Assembly: GCA_031308135.1 (NCBI GenBank)
Contig: JAHLJT010002630.1
Span: 94,098,141-94,162,140 of the forward strand
DNA length: 64,000 nucleotides
Direction: 5' to 3'
DNA from: Acheta domesticus
Taxonomy: Eukaryota > Arthropoda > Insecta > Orthoptera > Gryllidae
Shown: piece after piece, positions 10,303 through 22,110 of the stretch
How positions within the stretch are numbered: position 1 is the stretch's first letter
How the letters are laid out: each line of letters begins with the position of its first letter
Program-made: the position numbers and the translations under genes
Notes under the pieces: generated by a model
Database searches by the model: none
What the model was told of the DNA's origin: nothing
Seen by the model: only the letters and a program-made list of their open reading frames with translations

Positions 10303-11622
10303 ATGCGGAGAAATAAGCGAGCTTCTTCTTCCTATAAGTTGCCTTCTTATTTCTTTTTATGTTTATATTTCTTGAGAATGTTTTTATATTTTATGTTCGC
10401 ATTTATTTTGATAAATGTTAAAATATTCATTTATTTTCAGGTAAGCAATATGAAAATAGATAATTTTGTAAGAACAGGCACTGTAGGTGAGTACACATAT
10501 TTCCTTCTGTAACTTTTAAAAAATATCGAATGGTTTTGTTAACATAACTATTTTTACTACCATAAGCTACACTATTTTGCTCTCATACTCATGATAAAAA
10601 AAGTTTTGTTATTTTTAAAAACGAGGAAAATTTATAAGAATGAACATGATTTAAACAATTCAGTGACCTCCACTTGTTGTCACGAAATAAAGGACTTTGG
10701 TTTTTCTTTAACCTGAAGTTTAATTCTGATTTTCTATGAAACACAAAATAATGCCCACAGAAAATAAGTACAACTATATAAGAGCTAGTAGTGCTTTCTG
10801 AAATATCTTACGACATTTGAAACTTTGGGGTCAAATTGCACCAATAGTGGCACCTTTCCAGCATTGCTTAAACAAGATAATCATAGCGACCGTGGCGTTG
10901 TTCAAGGTCGACTGCTGCAATGGGCCCCTACGTGTTTGTAAGTAGCTTTTTCTAGCTCCGTGGCTACATCGCTGCTTCCCCCAAATATAAAGGCGACATT
11001 TTAGTGACACTGCTCTGCTTGAACAACTCCGTCCACACCTGGAATTTTCTTACGTCTTTCACTGTCGCACGTTCGTAGTAATAACACACAAGCTTATCGC
11101 AATAAAACCAATAAACCAATCCACTTTCGTTCAGAAGAAATTCATCTCAGATACAAAACGCAATGTTTAGGCCAGAATGAAGTAGCAGCAACAGCGGGAA
11201 CAAGAAACAGACATCAAAGGTGTTTGTTGGGCAGGATGAATTCCATTTGTAAAACTATACTTTGCACATCTTTATCAATTCTAATAGATGATATATATAA
11301 TAATTCCTCACACCCAAGGTAAAGAAATGTATAGGGGACAAGGGTCATTCTTCACATTGGTATTAATGCTAGTAGTAAATAATACCTTCATTTTAATGAT
11401 AAACGTACTTCTTCATTTCTCCATGTTAAGTCAAGCTTAAGGTTATGACCGGGAATAAATAATGAAGGACATATAATTTATAATGTTTTGAAAATGTAAT
11501 ATTATCCATATTAAGCTTTCACAAAACTGCAATTATTTTCCCTTTTATTATTCCTAAGTATTACAAGAAAAACAAAATTGTTCCGTGGTCAATAAAACTG
11601 CTAGGAATACAGGTGTAGTCGG
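10303..11622. other. AT-rich stretch, no recognised features
   Basis: A TTTATTTTCAG/GTAAG junction near 10430-10445 resembles splice consensus, but there are no credible exons. A short plus-strand frame at 10303-10512 is Phe/Tyr/Ile-rich from AT composition. Nothing else was recognised. Confidence 0.4.
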
Positions 11623-11822
11623 CCGTTTGCGGCTACCTGTACATAGCATCGAGTTGGTAACGCAGAAGGTCAAACGCTGATATTTTTATCGCACATATGG
11701 AGGCCGGATGTAGCGCGACATGCTGTCAGTGCTTTCCTCTCTTTTTTCTCATTTTGCTGAAATTTTTTCCCGACCAAATTCAGGACCTCTGATCCGCTGA
11801 ACCATATGTATGTATGCGTTTG

Positions 11823-11875
11823 GCATTTTACGATCAGATGAATCTTGATTTTGAGCATTTTACGATCAGATGAAT
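11823..11875. repeat. 21-bp direct repeat, 32-bp period
   Basis: GCATTTTACGATCAGATGAAT occurs exactly at 11823-11843 and 11855-11875, a small local duplication. The DNA on both sides (11623-12435) is otherwise unassigned. Confidence 0.8.
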
Positions 11876-12439
11876 AACTTCTGCTAGTTAACGGTGTTCC
11901 CAGGTGTGGACCGTGCTTTTAGTGCAGGTGTACGGGCGACATTTGAAGACCATGACATATTCCCTTCGCTGTGTCTAGCATACTTGGCCTGCCTGGTATT
12001 TTCTTTCGTCACACGCTACAGAAACTGAGTCCATTGTGTTAGAAAGCTACAGTGCTATTTTCGCTCCGAATGGGAATGGAACCCATGGCAAGCTACGACG
12101 CTGTGCATGACCGACCCAAGAAGCGCGCTAAACCATATTTGGCCCAATAAATCCCAAATATTTTTGATTTGTTATTTTGTTTTTCTTTTTAGTGAATATG
12201 TACTGTAGTTCAGTCAGTCGGTCGCAGACAAATAACATTACATTTTTGTGAAAAATTAAATAATTGAATTAATAAAAAGACCAGTGAGGTCTAGCTATCT
12301 TAAGTTGAGTTACTTAGGTGCATTTGAGAGCTGACTAGCTGCCATTAGGCGAAAGGCCAGAGTTGTGCAAAGAGGGCGTCGTGAATTTTGATTGGCGCCC
12401 AGCGCAAGGAAAACACATAGGCTCATCCGCTTGCACTCC

Positions 12440-13240
12440 GGAGGCGGGGGGGGGGGCAGGAAGTTGGCAGTGGCGGCGGGCAGTGGGCTGTTTGTGGTAG
12501 GATGTTGGTGATGGGTTGTGAGCGGTGGATTTTGGGTGATGGAAGGGTGTGATTTGTGGTACAGTGGGTGGCGCGTACGGAGTGGGTTGGGAGCAGTGGG
12601 ATTTGGGGGTGGAATTTAGCGGCGGGCACTGGGATGTAGGGTGGTAGGCGGTAGGCAGTGGGCAGTGTACTGTGAGAGGGGGTGAGAGGCGGTGGTAGGT
12701 GGGATGTTTGTAGTGGGAGGTTAAATGTGGGGTGTGTGGGAGTTAGATTGTAGGCGGGAGGTAGGATGTGAGCGGTAAGATATTGACGGTGGTCGGTAGA
12801 CCGCAGGTGTTGGGCGGTGGGTGTGGCGGGGGGCGGTGGGTTGTGGACGGTCGGCGACGGGTAGAGGGCGTTGGGAGGCTTGACGTGGGCAGTGGGGTGT
12901 TAGTAGTGGGATGTTGGAGGTGGGAAGTGGGAGAGAGGAGGCGGAATATGAGCTGTGAGAGGTGACATATGAGATGTTGACGGTGGGCTGCGGGAGATGC
13001 TGACCGGGTGGTGTAGGCAGACGGTGGGCGGCAGACGGTGGGCGTTGGGCGGTGAGCGAGGGCGAAGGGGGTTCGAGGTGGACGGTGGGATGTGGGCGTT
13101 GGATTGAATGCGGTGGAATGTGGGAAGTGGGAGGTGGGAGGAGAGATGTGGGCGTTGAGCGGAGGAGGGTTTGAAGCGAGAGATGCGGGGGTTGGGCGAC
13201 AGGCCGAGGGTGGTGGGCGGTGGGCGGCGCCCTACTTGGC
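12440..13240. repeat. G-rich minisatellite (GTGGGCGGTGGG-type)
   Basis: About 800 bp of degenerate units of roughly 9-12 bp (GGGCGGTGGG, GGATGTGGGCG, GGGAGGTGGGA), with nearly all G on the plus strand. It contains frames up to ~150 codons that are only Gly/Val/Trp- or Pro/Ser/His-rich translations. Quadruplex-forming potential is inferred. Confidence 0.8.
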
Positions 13241-13537
13241 AGCGGGCGTTCCGCGCGCGTCTATTTCCGAGCCGCTGCACTCACATGCGCCGCGCGCTTC
13301 CCACGGTCGCCCCCGCGCAATCAGTCGCGCGCTGCCGCCGCCTCGGCCACGCCCCCTTCCTCACCCCCACCCTGCCCTCCCCCTCACCCCTCCCTCTCTC
13401 CCCCTTTCTTACCCTTTCCTCCTCATCCTCGTCCCCTCTCCCGCCCTTCCCTTCCCCTCCTCTCCCACTCCCCTTCACCCCCCTTCCTCCCCCCTCCCTC
13501 TCCACTATCCCTCCTCTCCCCCTCCCCTTATCTCATG
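13241..13537. repeat. GC-rich block and C/T tract
   Basis: A short CpG-rich segment (13241-13355) is followed by a ~180-bp pyrimidine tract of CCCTCTCC-like words. Frames across it, including a 218-codon plus-strand one, are low-complexity Ser/Pro translations running on into the adjacent SINE. Confidence 0.7.
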
Positions 13538-13885
13538 GCGGCGATGGTGTCACGGTTAGAGTACCGGACTGTTATACGGCGGCGATGGTGTTCGCGGGTT
13601 CAAACCCGATCCAAGCCATGGATTTTTAGGGGCGAAAAAATCCTTCGAACGCCTTCCTTAGGAGTGGAAATAAAAAAACGGCTGTCCCATTTTAGTAGAT
13701 TTACAGAATGTCAAAGGTCCTCAAGCCTATATGACGCTTCTGAGCAAAATTCAAAATCGCCTGTTTCGTCGCCCATGGAATACCTTCTTTCTCCGTTAGT
13801 TGGTGAAAGGAGCGTAGCAAAAATTTGCGTGGTCAGACGGAAGAGCAAGCCTCATGGCCTGAGTCTCGCCTCGTAAAATAAGGCA
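13538..13885 (+). mobile_element. SINE-S2 copy 1 (tRNA-derived)
   Basis: The tRNA-like head has box A near GGTGTCACGGTTAGAGTACCGG and box B GGTTCAAACCCG (near 13598). The body is shared with copies at 21.03 and 41.72 kb: GGGCGAAAAAATCCTTCG, CCTTCCTTAGGAG, GAGCAAAATTCAAAATCGCCTG, GTTGGTGAAAGGAGCGTAG, GGTCAGACGGAAGAG and CCTGAGTCTCGCC, ending AAAATAAGGCA. The tail runs straight into a CT microsatellite. Seen: three collinear copies with Pol III-like boxes. Inferred: SINE. Confidence 0.8.
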
Positions 13886-13890
13886 ATTCA

Positions 13891-14020
13891 ATCTCTCTCT
13901 CTCCTCTCTCTCTCCTCTCTCTCTCCTCTCTCTCTCTCCTCTCTCTCTCCTCTCTCTCTCCTCTCTCTCTCCTCTCTCTCCTCTCTCTCTCCTCTGTCTC
14001 TCTCTCTCTCTCTCTCTCTG
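13891..14020. repeat. CT-rich microsatellite (CTCTCTCTC)n
   Basis: A ~130-bp array of CTCTCTCTCTC and CTCC units beginning at the SINE-S2 tail. Its minus-strand translations (Arg/Glu repeats) are artefacts. The 14021-14192 interval after it is CpG-rich but unassigned. Confidence 0.9.
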
Positions 14021-14192
14021 ACCCTCCCTCGCCCGCCTGCTCTCCCATGCGCCTTCACCCACCCCCGCTGCGCAGCGGTGGACTCCGTGCGACGGCGAGC
14101 GCAGCCCGTGCAACTGGCGGGCGCTTGACCCGGTGCCATCTCGCTATCTTCCATCTGCGACTTCCGCCGCCGTCGCCAGACACCTTCCTTGG

Positions 14193-14670
14193 ATCGATTG
14201 ACGTTTCCGGGCACGTCAACCAACAAGGACGGTAGTCCCGCTAGTGACGTGAGTGGGAGGTGGCGATGATCCACCTGCGTGGATGGTGAGATCCCGCGCC
14301 AACATATACCGGAACTTGTCGAGGATTTTCCCTTCCAAGTATCTACCCGCGGTGTGACATTGTCACATCCGGGATCAGCTCTAACCTCGTGTCTCCCGAT
14401 ACGTCGTGGTGTAGTACATGTAAGTGTATGTATATACCGGGGTAAAGATAGGACAAGGAAGAAGAAGGAAAGATAGCGCGCTGTCCGTAGCCCGTTTGTT
14501 AGAGTACTACTTTGGAATTCGCCTGGTGTTGATCAGGGAAACGACCGAAAACTACGGATCAGATCAACCGACAGACTCCTCCAGACAGCTGCTGAATTCG
14601 AAAATTGTCCACTGTTGAGACTCGAAATCTAAAACCTCGCGGGCGAAGTCTCTGCAGAGTCATCGGCAGT
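14193..14670 (-). mobile_element. SINE-A copy 4
   Basis: Minus-strand copy. On the plus strand it reads GATTGACG, TTTCCGGGCACGTCAAC, GGGAGGTGGCGATGATCC, GGACAAGGAAGAAGAAGG and TGGTGTTGATCAGGGAAAC to GAGACTCGAAATC and a reduced tRNA-like head near 14650. It is nearly full-length but diverged. Confidence 0.75.
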
Positions 14671-15699
14671 ATTGAATGCAAAGTCGGCAATACCTCCTCG
14701 CGCCTTATTGGCGTACTCCGCTTTAGTTAAATTGGGCATTTCACGGAATCGCAGCCCCCTTAGTTCCATGTTGACCCTTTACCACTCGCACATTCATCTC
14801 ACCCCTCCTCCCTTTCGCTTACCCCCTCTCCCTTCCCCACATACCTTTCACTCTCCCTGTTGCCTCCTCACACCTTCGCCACCGCCTTTCTCACTTCCTC
14901 CGCCTCCGCCTCGTCGTCTGCTCCGAGAGTCTGAATCATCTGATATCGCCTAGAACTTCAGTTATGGGCTCTTAGGCATGGGCTGATAGACCCCTCTGTG
15001 TCATTTCGGTATTCAGTTACGTCATGAATTTGTCCTGTTCAGTAAATATTCTCCAATATGTGACCTTGTAACTGTGTAAACAGAATATTGCATACTTCAA
15101 ATTGTTCAAAGCATAAGTCACCCAGTACAGGAATCCAACCAAGAGTTTCCGCTAAGATACGCTCACTCATGAAAATTCAGGGTGTAAACCAGGAGCCACG
15201 AGCCACTCCCGGATAAGATGTCTAATGTTTGAAACACTAATTGGAAGTAGGAAAGTAACAACCCAAAGCTGACGCCTGTGGAAGCAACGTTGTGCACAGT
15301 CATGTATCGCCAGTTGCATACCTTGTAGGCGTCGCACATTAAAGACAATGACGCAACGTCTCTTGGTGGGAGCGCTCGCTTCCTGGCGAGTCAGGTCGGT
15401 GAAGAATCGGTGAAGCACGAAGCCTATCACTTACACAGGCTGGTCTACAGTGGGATAAACGTTGAGAAAATGCGGCCAAAATTCAAGAATTGGATCGTTT
15501 ATTTTCCAGGTATCAAACATGAATTGGTACAGCAGTCGCTTGCAGCAGCGAAAATGCTGGTAAACAAAACCTCACAAAATGGCTTTTCAAAAATATACAA
15601 TGCATCCCTGCTTAAGAACACGAATGAAATACACTCGTCTAACAGGTAATAATTTAAATAGTTTTAACAAGAATTATATTCACGAATACCGCAATAACA
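14671..15699. other. Unassigned, with pyrimidine tract 14790-14915
   Basis: A C/T-rich run (CCTCCC, CTCTCCC words) lies near 14790-14915. The rest shows no recognised gene or family. Confidence 0.4.
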
Positions 15700-16030
15700 T
15701 CGTACTGTTCCATAACGCAACACATGAATAGCAAAAACTTAATGGACGGCAGTCTCTGTCTTCCAGTGATCCTATTGCATGCCATCAGCTCCGCCGTAAG
15801 CAGACCTAGTATGAGAATCCAGTCGTTAAGCACAGTATGTGAGATTGCAGATTAACATAAAAAAATTCATTTTCAGTCAAACACGAAACTACTGAATTGT
15901 TATTAGATATTTTCGAGTTTGTGGGTAACGAAACAACATAGTGGATGCTGGATGCTGTGGATTAACATGGCTGGATGCTGCGTAGTTTCCTTTTAATTTT
16001 GCGCGCATTGAAAATAATAGTAACATATTA
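15700..16030 (-). repeat. Dispersed repeat F, copy 2 (inverted relative to copy 1)
   Basis: Shares CTGTTCCATAACGCAACAC, GAATAGCAAA, GTAAGCAGA, AGTATGAGAA and GCGCGCATTGAAAAT with the reverse complement of 7940-8260. Confidence 0.55.
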
Positions 16031-16925
16031 GATGTTTTTTTTTCTTTTTACTGAGTTCTTGTGTTTCTAACGAAACCATATATACCATGTACTCCTCTCA
16101 CATTACCAGGGTCTGGAGAGTTTTCTTCCGTTTCTGTGCTCATTGCAAATTAGAGTATAGATAATATTAGTAATTGTTATTAATAACCGGGCAATTAAAC
16201 TGGTTATAATTATTATTTAATGGTGGGAGCGCCATTGTCATTAAAGTTTTAAAAACTAAAAATATGTATTTTTTATTCGCCCTTGTTTCTTTTGGCCAAG
16301 AAGTTTCTGCTTTATTTCTTCAGAAGCTGACTGAAATAGTAGTATTTTTCAAGTTGCAATATTATAAAATTTGTAACCATCGCCAAAATTATGAGGAAGT
16401 ATGTGACATTGAAGCACTAGTTAAAAAAATTACAATAGCTATTATTAAAAAGTAGAATCTATATACATATCCAGCACACAGTTAGATCAAAAATATTATA
16501 ATCAAGTCCATAGATTCGATTTTATATATTTAAATACATTTGTGGCTATCAAAATATAGTAATATTTTACTTCAACATTCCAGTGCAGTACATTCGGTTC
16601 TGTTTTTAGGAATTTTTCATTTATGGTCGAACGCCATATGGGCAGAGCTTTGCCTAACCGCAGATAAGCAAAGAAGATGGCCGATTATAGAGCCATATCT
16701 GGAGCTTTTGCCTGCGATAGGGCGCGATATGATATCGAGTACCCCCATTGAATTTGTTTCCTATAAGCGTAGCCTTTGTTTTGTCAAGTGTTTGAATGTT
16801 ATAATGTTTCTTCTCATTTCAAAACGAGGAAGAGAGTTTTTACCAACAAATGTCCTCAAAATAAATGTAAGTAAACTAAGATAATATCAAAAAATAAATA
16901 CAATGTTTTCCTGATGTAATTATCG
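16031..16925. other. AT-rich stretch, no recognised features
   Basis: Frames at 16264-16455 and 16540-16884 show no recognisable domain or homology and are compatible with chance. Confidence 0.4.
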
Positions 16926-17102
16926 GTGAATGTCATAGCGATCTTGGACCCAAAGATCGCGGGTTCGAGTCCCTCCTCGGGCATGGTTGTACTTGTGTTC
17001 GTCCTTTCACCCCCCTGTCATCACCATATCATTAGATAACGCTAAACCCAAGAGTGGTCGCTAATGATCTTGATGTTAATGCGACCTAAAATATAAAAAA
17101 AA
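16926..17102 (+). mobile_element. SINE-S3 copy 1, 5'-truncated
   Basis: Contains box B in GATCGCGGGTTCGAGTCCC and then CTCGGGCATGGTTGTA, GTGTTCGTCCTTTCACCCCC, TCATCACCATATCATT, GAGTGGTCGCTAATGA and AATGCGACCTAAA with an A-rich end, collinear with 42660-42884. The 5' half of the tRNA-like head is missing. Confidence 0.75.
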
Positions 17103-18099
17103 TCAATTAAATTTAATTCATTCAGAATGTTGCTTCATCGCATTCTGTCAACATTTCCTGTGAATGATTTACAATTGCAAATGTCGACGGCGATGGGGAT
17201 GATTGTTGTCTTCGCACTTACGTGAAAAATTTTCTACATAGAATCACTGAATCGGCACGTCTCAACTCGCCCCAACGTCGACTCAACTCATACTTATTCT
17301 CTTTTGCTCATTGATTCTGCTAAACTCAAATATTTCCTTTACACGTTAAGCACACCTGTTACGCAGTCCACCATTTCATTGAATCTACTTCCTCGCTTGG
17401 TATGTATCTTCGTTTACACCTCTCCTTTGACTTACTACACATCAAGTAAATTATATTTACATTGATTTGAAACATTTGTATGTAGTATTTTACTGTATTT
17501 TACAGACACTTTCTTGAATTTAACGGGACATTTTTTTTACTTCGTGTATACAATTAAAATTTTAATTCCGAGGAGGAAAGTGTATTGCGAACTTGCAACC
17601 AATCAAAGACTGCGTATTTATGTGTCAATGCTTATATTCACTTCGTGTTCCCTTCGGATAAAAAATAGTATAAAATAATGTCGCACAAACACTGAAACAA
17701 GATTATTCTTTTTAATTCGTTCTTCAATGACGAATTTCGTAAAATGTTGCTTCTGCCTCCACCAATACGTTTTGATTACTAGTTATAGACATGTTCTTCG
17801 TCTTCTTCTTTGAATAATTTCATCCTGTAAAATTCTCAGTCTTGGAGATCCTTCGTTATCTTCACGTTCTGCCAGCATTGCTCATCCCTTCGGTGACTAG
17901 TCCCGACTTTTTCACTCCACTATTTATAGACCTTTTCTCATACTTTCTTTGTAAAACAAAACTCTGCCATCTCGTCAGGTCTACAATTGTATTCATTCAT
18001 TTTCAGAATATTTCGCCATCATTACCAATTCTCATTACTAATATTTTCCTTCCCTTATACATTTTTCTACTATCCGTGAGCCTGTTTTGTTTCATTAAA
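17103..18099. other. AT-rich stretch, no recognised features
   Basis: No gene or repeat family recognised. The 114-codon plus-strand frame at 17842-18186 crosses the left end of the hAT-type element and is hydrophobic by composition, so I do not call it a gene. Confidence 0.4.
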
Positions 18100-18107
18100 A
18101 TGATGAC

Positions 18108-18747
18108 TAGACTGCGGAACTTCATGCAATTACATATTTTTCCTCATTGCACGTATCGAAAGGAAACGTATATATCACGCTTGTAAATCACCAAAAATAA
18201 AACAAATATTGCCCATTCTTATAATGCATAATTGCATATTTCTGATATTTTTTCTTTAACTGGATATTTTAATGTATGCGGCATATTCAAGTGCATATAT
18301 TGGAGGTTTTTGTGTAGAAGTGGGTGGAGGTCCGATATATTTAAGCGTTAAAACTGAATTAAACCATGCTACAATGACAACAAAATATTTCCGATAGTCT
18401 TCTGATAAGATTGCTTTCGCTAGAATTGATTTACTTCCTTTAGCTTTATTCGTGCGCATGAACTTAATGAACCGAGCTGAATGATTCGGCATCTTGAAAC
18501 AATGCTATTGGTTATCTGGCTTAATATTTTTTGTTTATTATAATGTTTGAAATTATATTTTTATTATATGCGTCTTCTACTACAGTTAAAAGTGAAAATT
18601 ACCTATAAATAAAAGTTAACTTTTGCTAATTATATTTTTATTTAATTCTTAGTTTTAAGCTAATATGTTGGCTGTTTTAAGTGCATATATTGCCAGTGGT
18701 TGCAAGCATATTTTTAACTTTTTTAGAGCATGAAGTTCCGGGGTCTA
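18108..18747. mobile_element. hAT-type MITE with 8-bp target duplication
   Basis: The left end TAGACTGCGGAACTTCATGC and the reverse complement of the right end, TAGACCCCGGAACTTCATGC, are terminal inverted repeats differing at two positions. ATGATGAC occurs exactly on both sides (18100-18107 and 18748-18755), the 8-bp duplication characteristic of hAT transposases. Subterminal AAGTGCATATATTG occurs near both ends (about 18289 and 18679). At 640 bp with no transposase it is non-autonomous; the minus-strand 78-codon frame at 18256-18492 has no recognised domain. Confidence 0.88.
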
Positions 18748-18755
18748 ATGATGAC

Positions 18756-21029
18756 TCTTCATGATTTGCTGGGTCACCTCTCGTAACTTGGCGTTAGTAG
18801 TACCAGGACCTAATTGTATAGACTTTGACCCGAGATACAGAAAGGCTGAAAATGTTTCTTAACATCAAAAAGGTGCCAGTCACAAGTCGTTTAACAACTC
18901 TTTTGCTTCTTGATGAATGTACGTAAGCCCCACGTTATCTCAGGATATATGACAAGATTGATGGAAAGATAAACTGTCACATTGACACGGCATTGGTGAA
19001 GCCATGTGTAATAAAAGGTGTGTCTCTTTTTAGTTAGTTATGATTAGAATTAGGATTTTAGAACCAATTTGCAAAAAATTTGAATAAGAAAAGAGAAATG
19101 TGTTTAGTAGTCAGAAGAAACAGAACAGACTTGTTAACAAATTCTATGTTGAACGTTGAGGATTTGCACCTCAGAGTCTAGAAGCCATCATCCTTATAAA
19201 TGACTGTATATTGATCTAGGACTAGTTTTTTTATTGTGATTGAGTGGTCTTAAATCTGGTCCAAAACCGCCTTTCAAACCCAGGATTTTATTTATTTTTG
19301 AATTTAACTTAGAACATCAGAATACACTTTTTTCTCATAAAAATAAAAATTGTTAATGATTTCAGTTTGGATTCGACATTGAAATCACTTTGCAAGTGTT
19401 CATTTTCTGTCTTTAAATTATCTGCCTTTCGTAAATGTCCTAATATGGATGCAACTGGGACAATTTTATCTCTGAGAGATTGTAGTGACTTGCAGTTTGA
19501 TGCTGTTAGCATCTGTTTTGCATCGTTCTTATTATAAAACGAGTGTGTATGTATCATATTGCACAACCTTCCGTTTCATTTTGCCTCAAAATTCACTAAG
19601 CTACTGAAATTTACTATATATTGGCATTCACTTAACACAAACACACATTAGTTGTTGTTTTTTTCGTCATACTACATAGCAGGGAGAAAGTATTGTAATA
19701 AAGCAGCGTGAATTGTCGATTTTTTGAGACATGATATCGCAAAAGTATATACAGTATTTCTATAATTCTAATTCTATTTATTAGTATAAATTATGTTTAT
19801 TCCTATAGTAAATTCCATCCTCTACCACGTTATATAGTTATAATACAGTCCTTGATGGTAAGGTTTTTGACACCGAAAAATTGGTTGACGGCAAAAAAGG
19901 TTACGTTTTTCTGTGTCTGTCTGTGGTAAACGCTAGCACCTAAACAGTACAGACGATTTTCTCTATAATTGAGATTCGCTAATTGATCTGACCAAACTTG
20001 CGGCCCTGAATGTTTTAAGATATTTTTATTTCTAGTAGTTCTTGACCTGAAGCCCCAACAAAATGTTCAAAATTCTCTCAAAATGGCTCCAAATTCTTTC
20101 TGAATTGATTCCCTCGAATATAGGAAAGAACGCTTAAAAATGTGCCCCAAGTAACATTTTCGTTGCACATACTGAAGTTTCAAAATTATAAAAGTTACAA
20201 ATATTGCGAAAAAATGCGATGTTATAGCACTAGTTTATATCATTACATAGCAGTACATTACTGCAGGATTTTTATTCTTCTACGGCAAAGCAAAAACATC
20301 TGGTGTTAAATAAATATCTCTCAACTGTTAATAAATTCAGTTAGTGAAAATAACTTTTTTTAGTGATATCAACTTTTACGAAAACGACATGACCATCCTG
20401 CATAACTTTGAAAATGCAACATAGCACATTGCGTAGAGAAACATAAATGTTTCAAATATCCTATGTCAATTTCTGTTAAAGTAGTCTTCCCTGCATGCAT
20501 GCCTGCATGATGGTGTGATTCAACAACTTCGAATCAGCCCAATATTTTTCGTAGCATTTAAGATACCGAAGTATTGTTTAAAGTATTCAATAGGTGACGT
20601 GAGGTCACGATAAAGTATTTGATTGGTTTTCAACAATTTTGCTGTAGACGTCTTTCATGAACTTTGTTGCTTCAAGTGGTACCATAGAATTGTTTTTTCG
20701 CGGCGAAGTATAATGTATCGCGTAAGAGCATCTGAAGTTCTTGATCAGATAAAGATTCACTTATACCGTTGAATTTATTGCCAAAATTGTAAAATGATTC
20801 CAACAAAGTAAAAATTCTACATTTTCGTATTAAAAAACAATGTTTCATAAGGCACATCCACCACGAAAATATTAGAACCAATTGGTGAGATAAACATTAA
20901 GCTAAGCTTAAAATTTCTAAATGCACGACTTAATTTATTTTGTGTTTTAATTTACTGTTAGCTGGACCTATGCGAACATTCCACACTTAGTAAAACAAGT
21001 TTTCAAAGTGCTTTAAAGGTGAAAATTGT
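18756..21029. other. 2.3-kb AT-rich stretch, little recognised
   Basis: No gene recognised. Around 19855-19990 the sequence (TTTCTGTGTCTGTCTG, AACGCTAGCACC, ACGATTTTC) resembles a dispersed arthropod repeat, but I could not anchor it. Minus-strand frames at 19309-19566 and 20672-20881 lack recognisable domains. Confidence 0.4.
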
Positions 21030-21360
21030 TGATTCGGTGGTATAACGGTTAGCGTATCGGGCTGTTGTATCCAGGTCAAAGAAATCCTTCGTACGCCTTC
21101 CTTCGGAGGGGAAGTAAAGCCGGCTGTCTCATGTTGTAGAATTACTGCATATGAAACAACCTCACGCCTAAAAGAAGCCTCTGAGCTAAATTCAAATGCG
21201 CTTGTTTCGTCGCCCGAGATACTAATACCTTCTACCACACGCTACCTTCTACGCATACGCTCCGCTAGACGGTGAAATGAGCATAACGAAATTTTTGTGG
21301 TCAGACGGAAGATCGGGCCTGATGACCTGACTCTCGCCACATAAAAAAAGGTATTAACTA
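21030..21360 (+). mobile_element. SINE-S2 copy 2
   Basis: The head GGTGGTATAACGGTTAGCG gives a good box A; box B is lost (CCAGGTCAAAG follows). The body is collinear with copies 1 and 3: AATCCTTCGTACGCCTTCC, CGGCTGTCTCATG, GAAGCCTCTGAGC, GTTTCGTCGCCC, GGTCAGACGGAAGA and GACTCTCGCCAC, ending in an ACTA-type tail (TATTAACTAACTAA). Confidence 0.8.
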
Positions 21361-21608
21361 ACTAAAATTACTTGATACCATATCACAGCTTTGAATAGAT
21401 GTCTCCTCCTAAACTGTATTATAAGCCTGTCTCGACGGAAATATTTACACGACAATCTTATTCTACATAATTGTCTGATTTTCCACGTTTCTGACCACCT
21501 TTGTACGCCTATTATTGAGTGAAGGGGCCCAGAAGGGCTCAACCTCCGAAAATGAAAGGGAAGGTTCAGAAGAGCTTCCTTTTGTAGAATATTGCTTATG
21601 GAAAGAAA
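21361..21608. other. Unassigned spacer
   Basis: Short interval between SINE-S2 and SINE-A. Nothing recognised. Confidence 0.4.
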
Positions 21609-22110
21609 ATGGTCCTAGGTTCGAGTCCCGACTGTGGCAGGATTTTTCGGCACTAGCTTGTCAGCTAGGTCGAATTCAGTCGCTGTCTGGAGGAGAATTC
21701 TAGTGGGCGGCTGCTTTGATCGGTAGTTTTCCGTGGTTTCTCCTATCAACACCAGGCGAATGCCGGAGCAGTACCCTAACAAAGGGGCCACGGACCGCGC
21801 GCGATCTTTCCTTCCTCTTCCTTGTCCCATCCTCACCCCTTACACACACGCACTTACACCAACATGCACTACACTACCACACATGCCGGGAGACCAGTCG
21901 GGAGCTTAGCGGTTGTGCCAGTTGTGGCGGTGCGCCGCTGGCATACTGATTGAGGAGAAACCCCGTTAGTCGACGGTAGGTCGGCGCCGGATCTCGCAAT
22001 TCGGCGGGGAAAAGGACACCGCCACCTCCCAAGAAAAACATGCACTATACTTACAGGACTAATGACCTCTGTAGTTGACGCGCCCGGAATCACGAATCAG
22101 TCAGTCAATC
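21609..22110 (+). mobile_element. SINE-A copy 5
   Basis: Starts just before box B (GGTTCGAGTCCCGAC, ~21618), so only the first ~50 bp are missing. The body is well preserved: GCTAGGTCGAATTCAGTCG, GGCGAATGCCGGAGCAGT and ACGGACCGCGCGCGATC. It ends CGCGCCCGGAATCACG with a (CAGT/CAAT)n tail. One of the best copies for building a consensus. Confidence 0.88.

Noticed and set aside
13220..13876. 218-codon plus-strand frame
   Set aside because: It fuses a CpG block, a C/T tract and a SINE-S2 copy. Composition explains the lack of stops.
13833..14274. Arg/Glu-repeat minus-strand proteins
   Set aside because: Direct translations of the CT microsatellite.
17842..18186. 114-codon frame with hydrophobic content (possible membrane protein)
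   Set aside because: Crosses the boundary of a hAT-type MITE and its Phe/Leu/Ile content follows from AT-rich DNA.
21035..21085. tRNA gene at GGTATAACGGTTAGCG
   Set aside because: Box B is lost, and three collinear copies with a shared body show SINE-S2.
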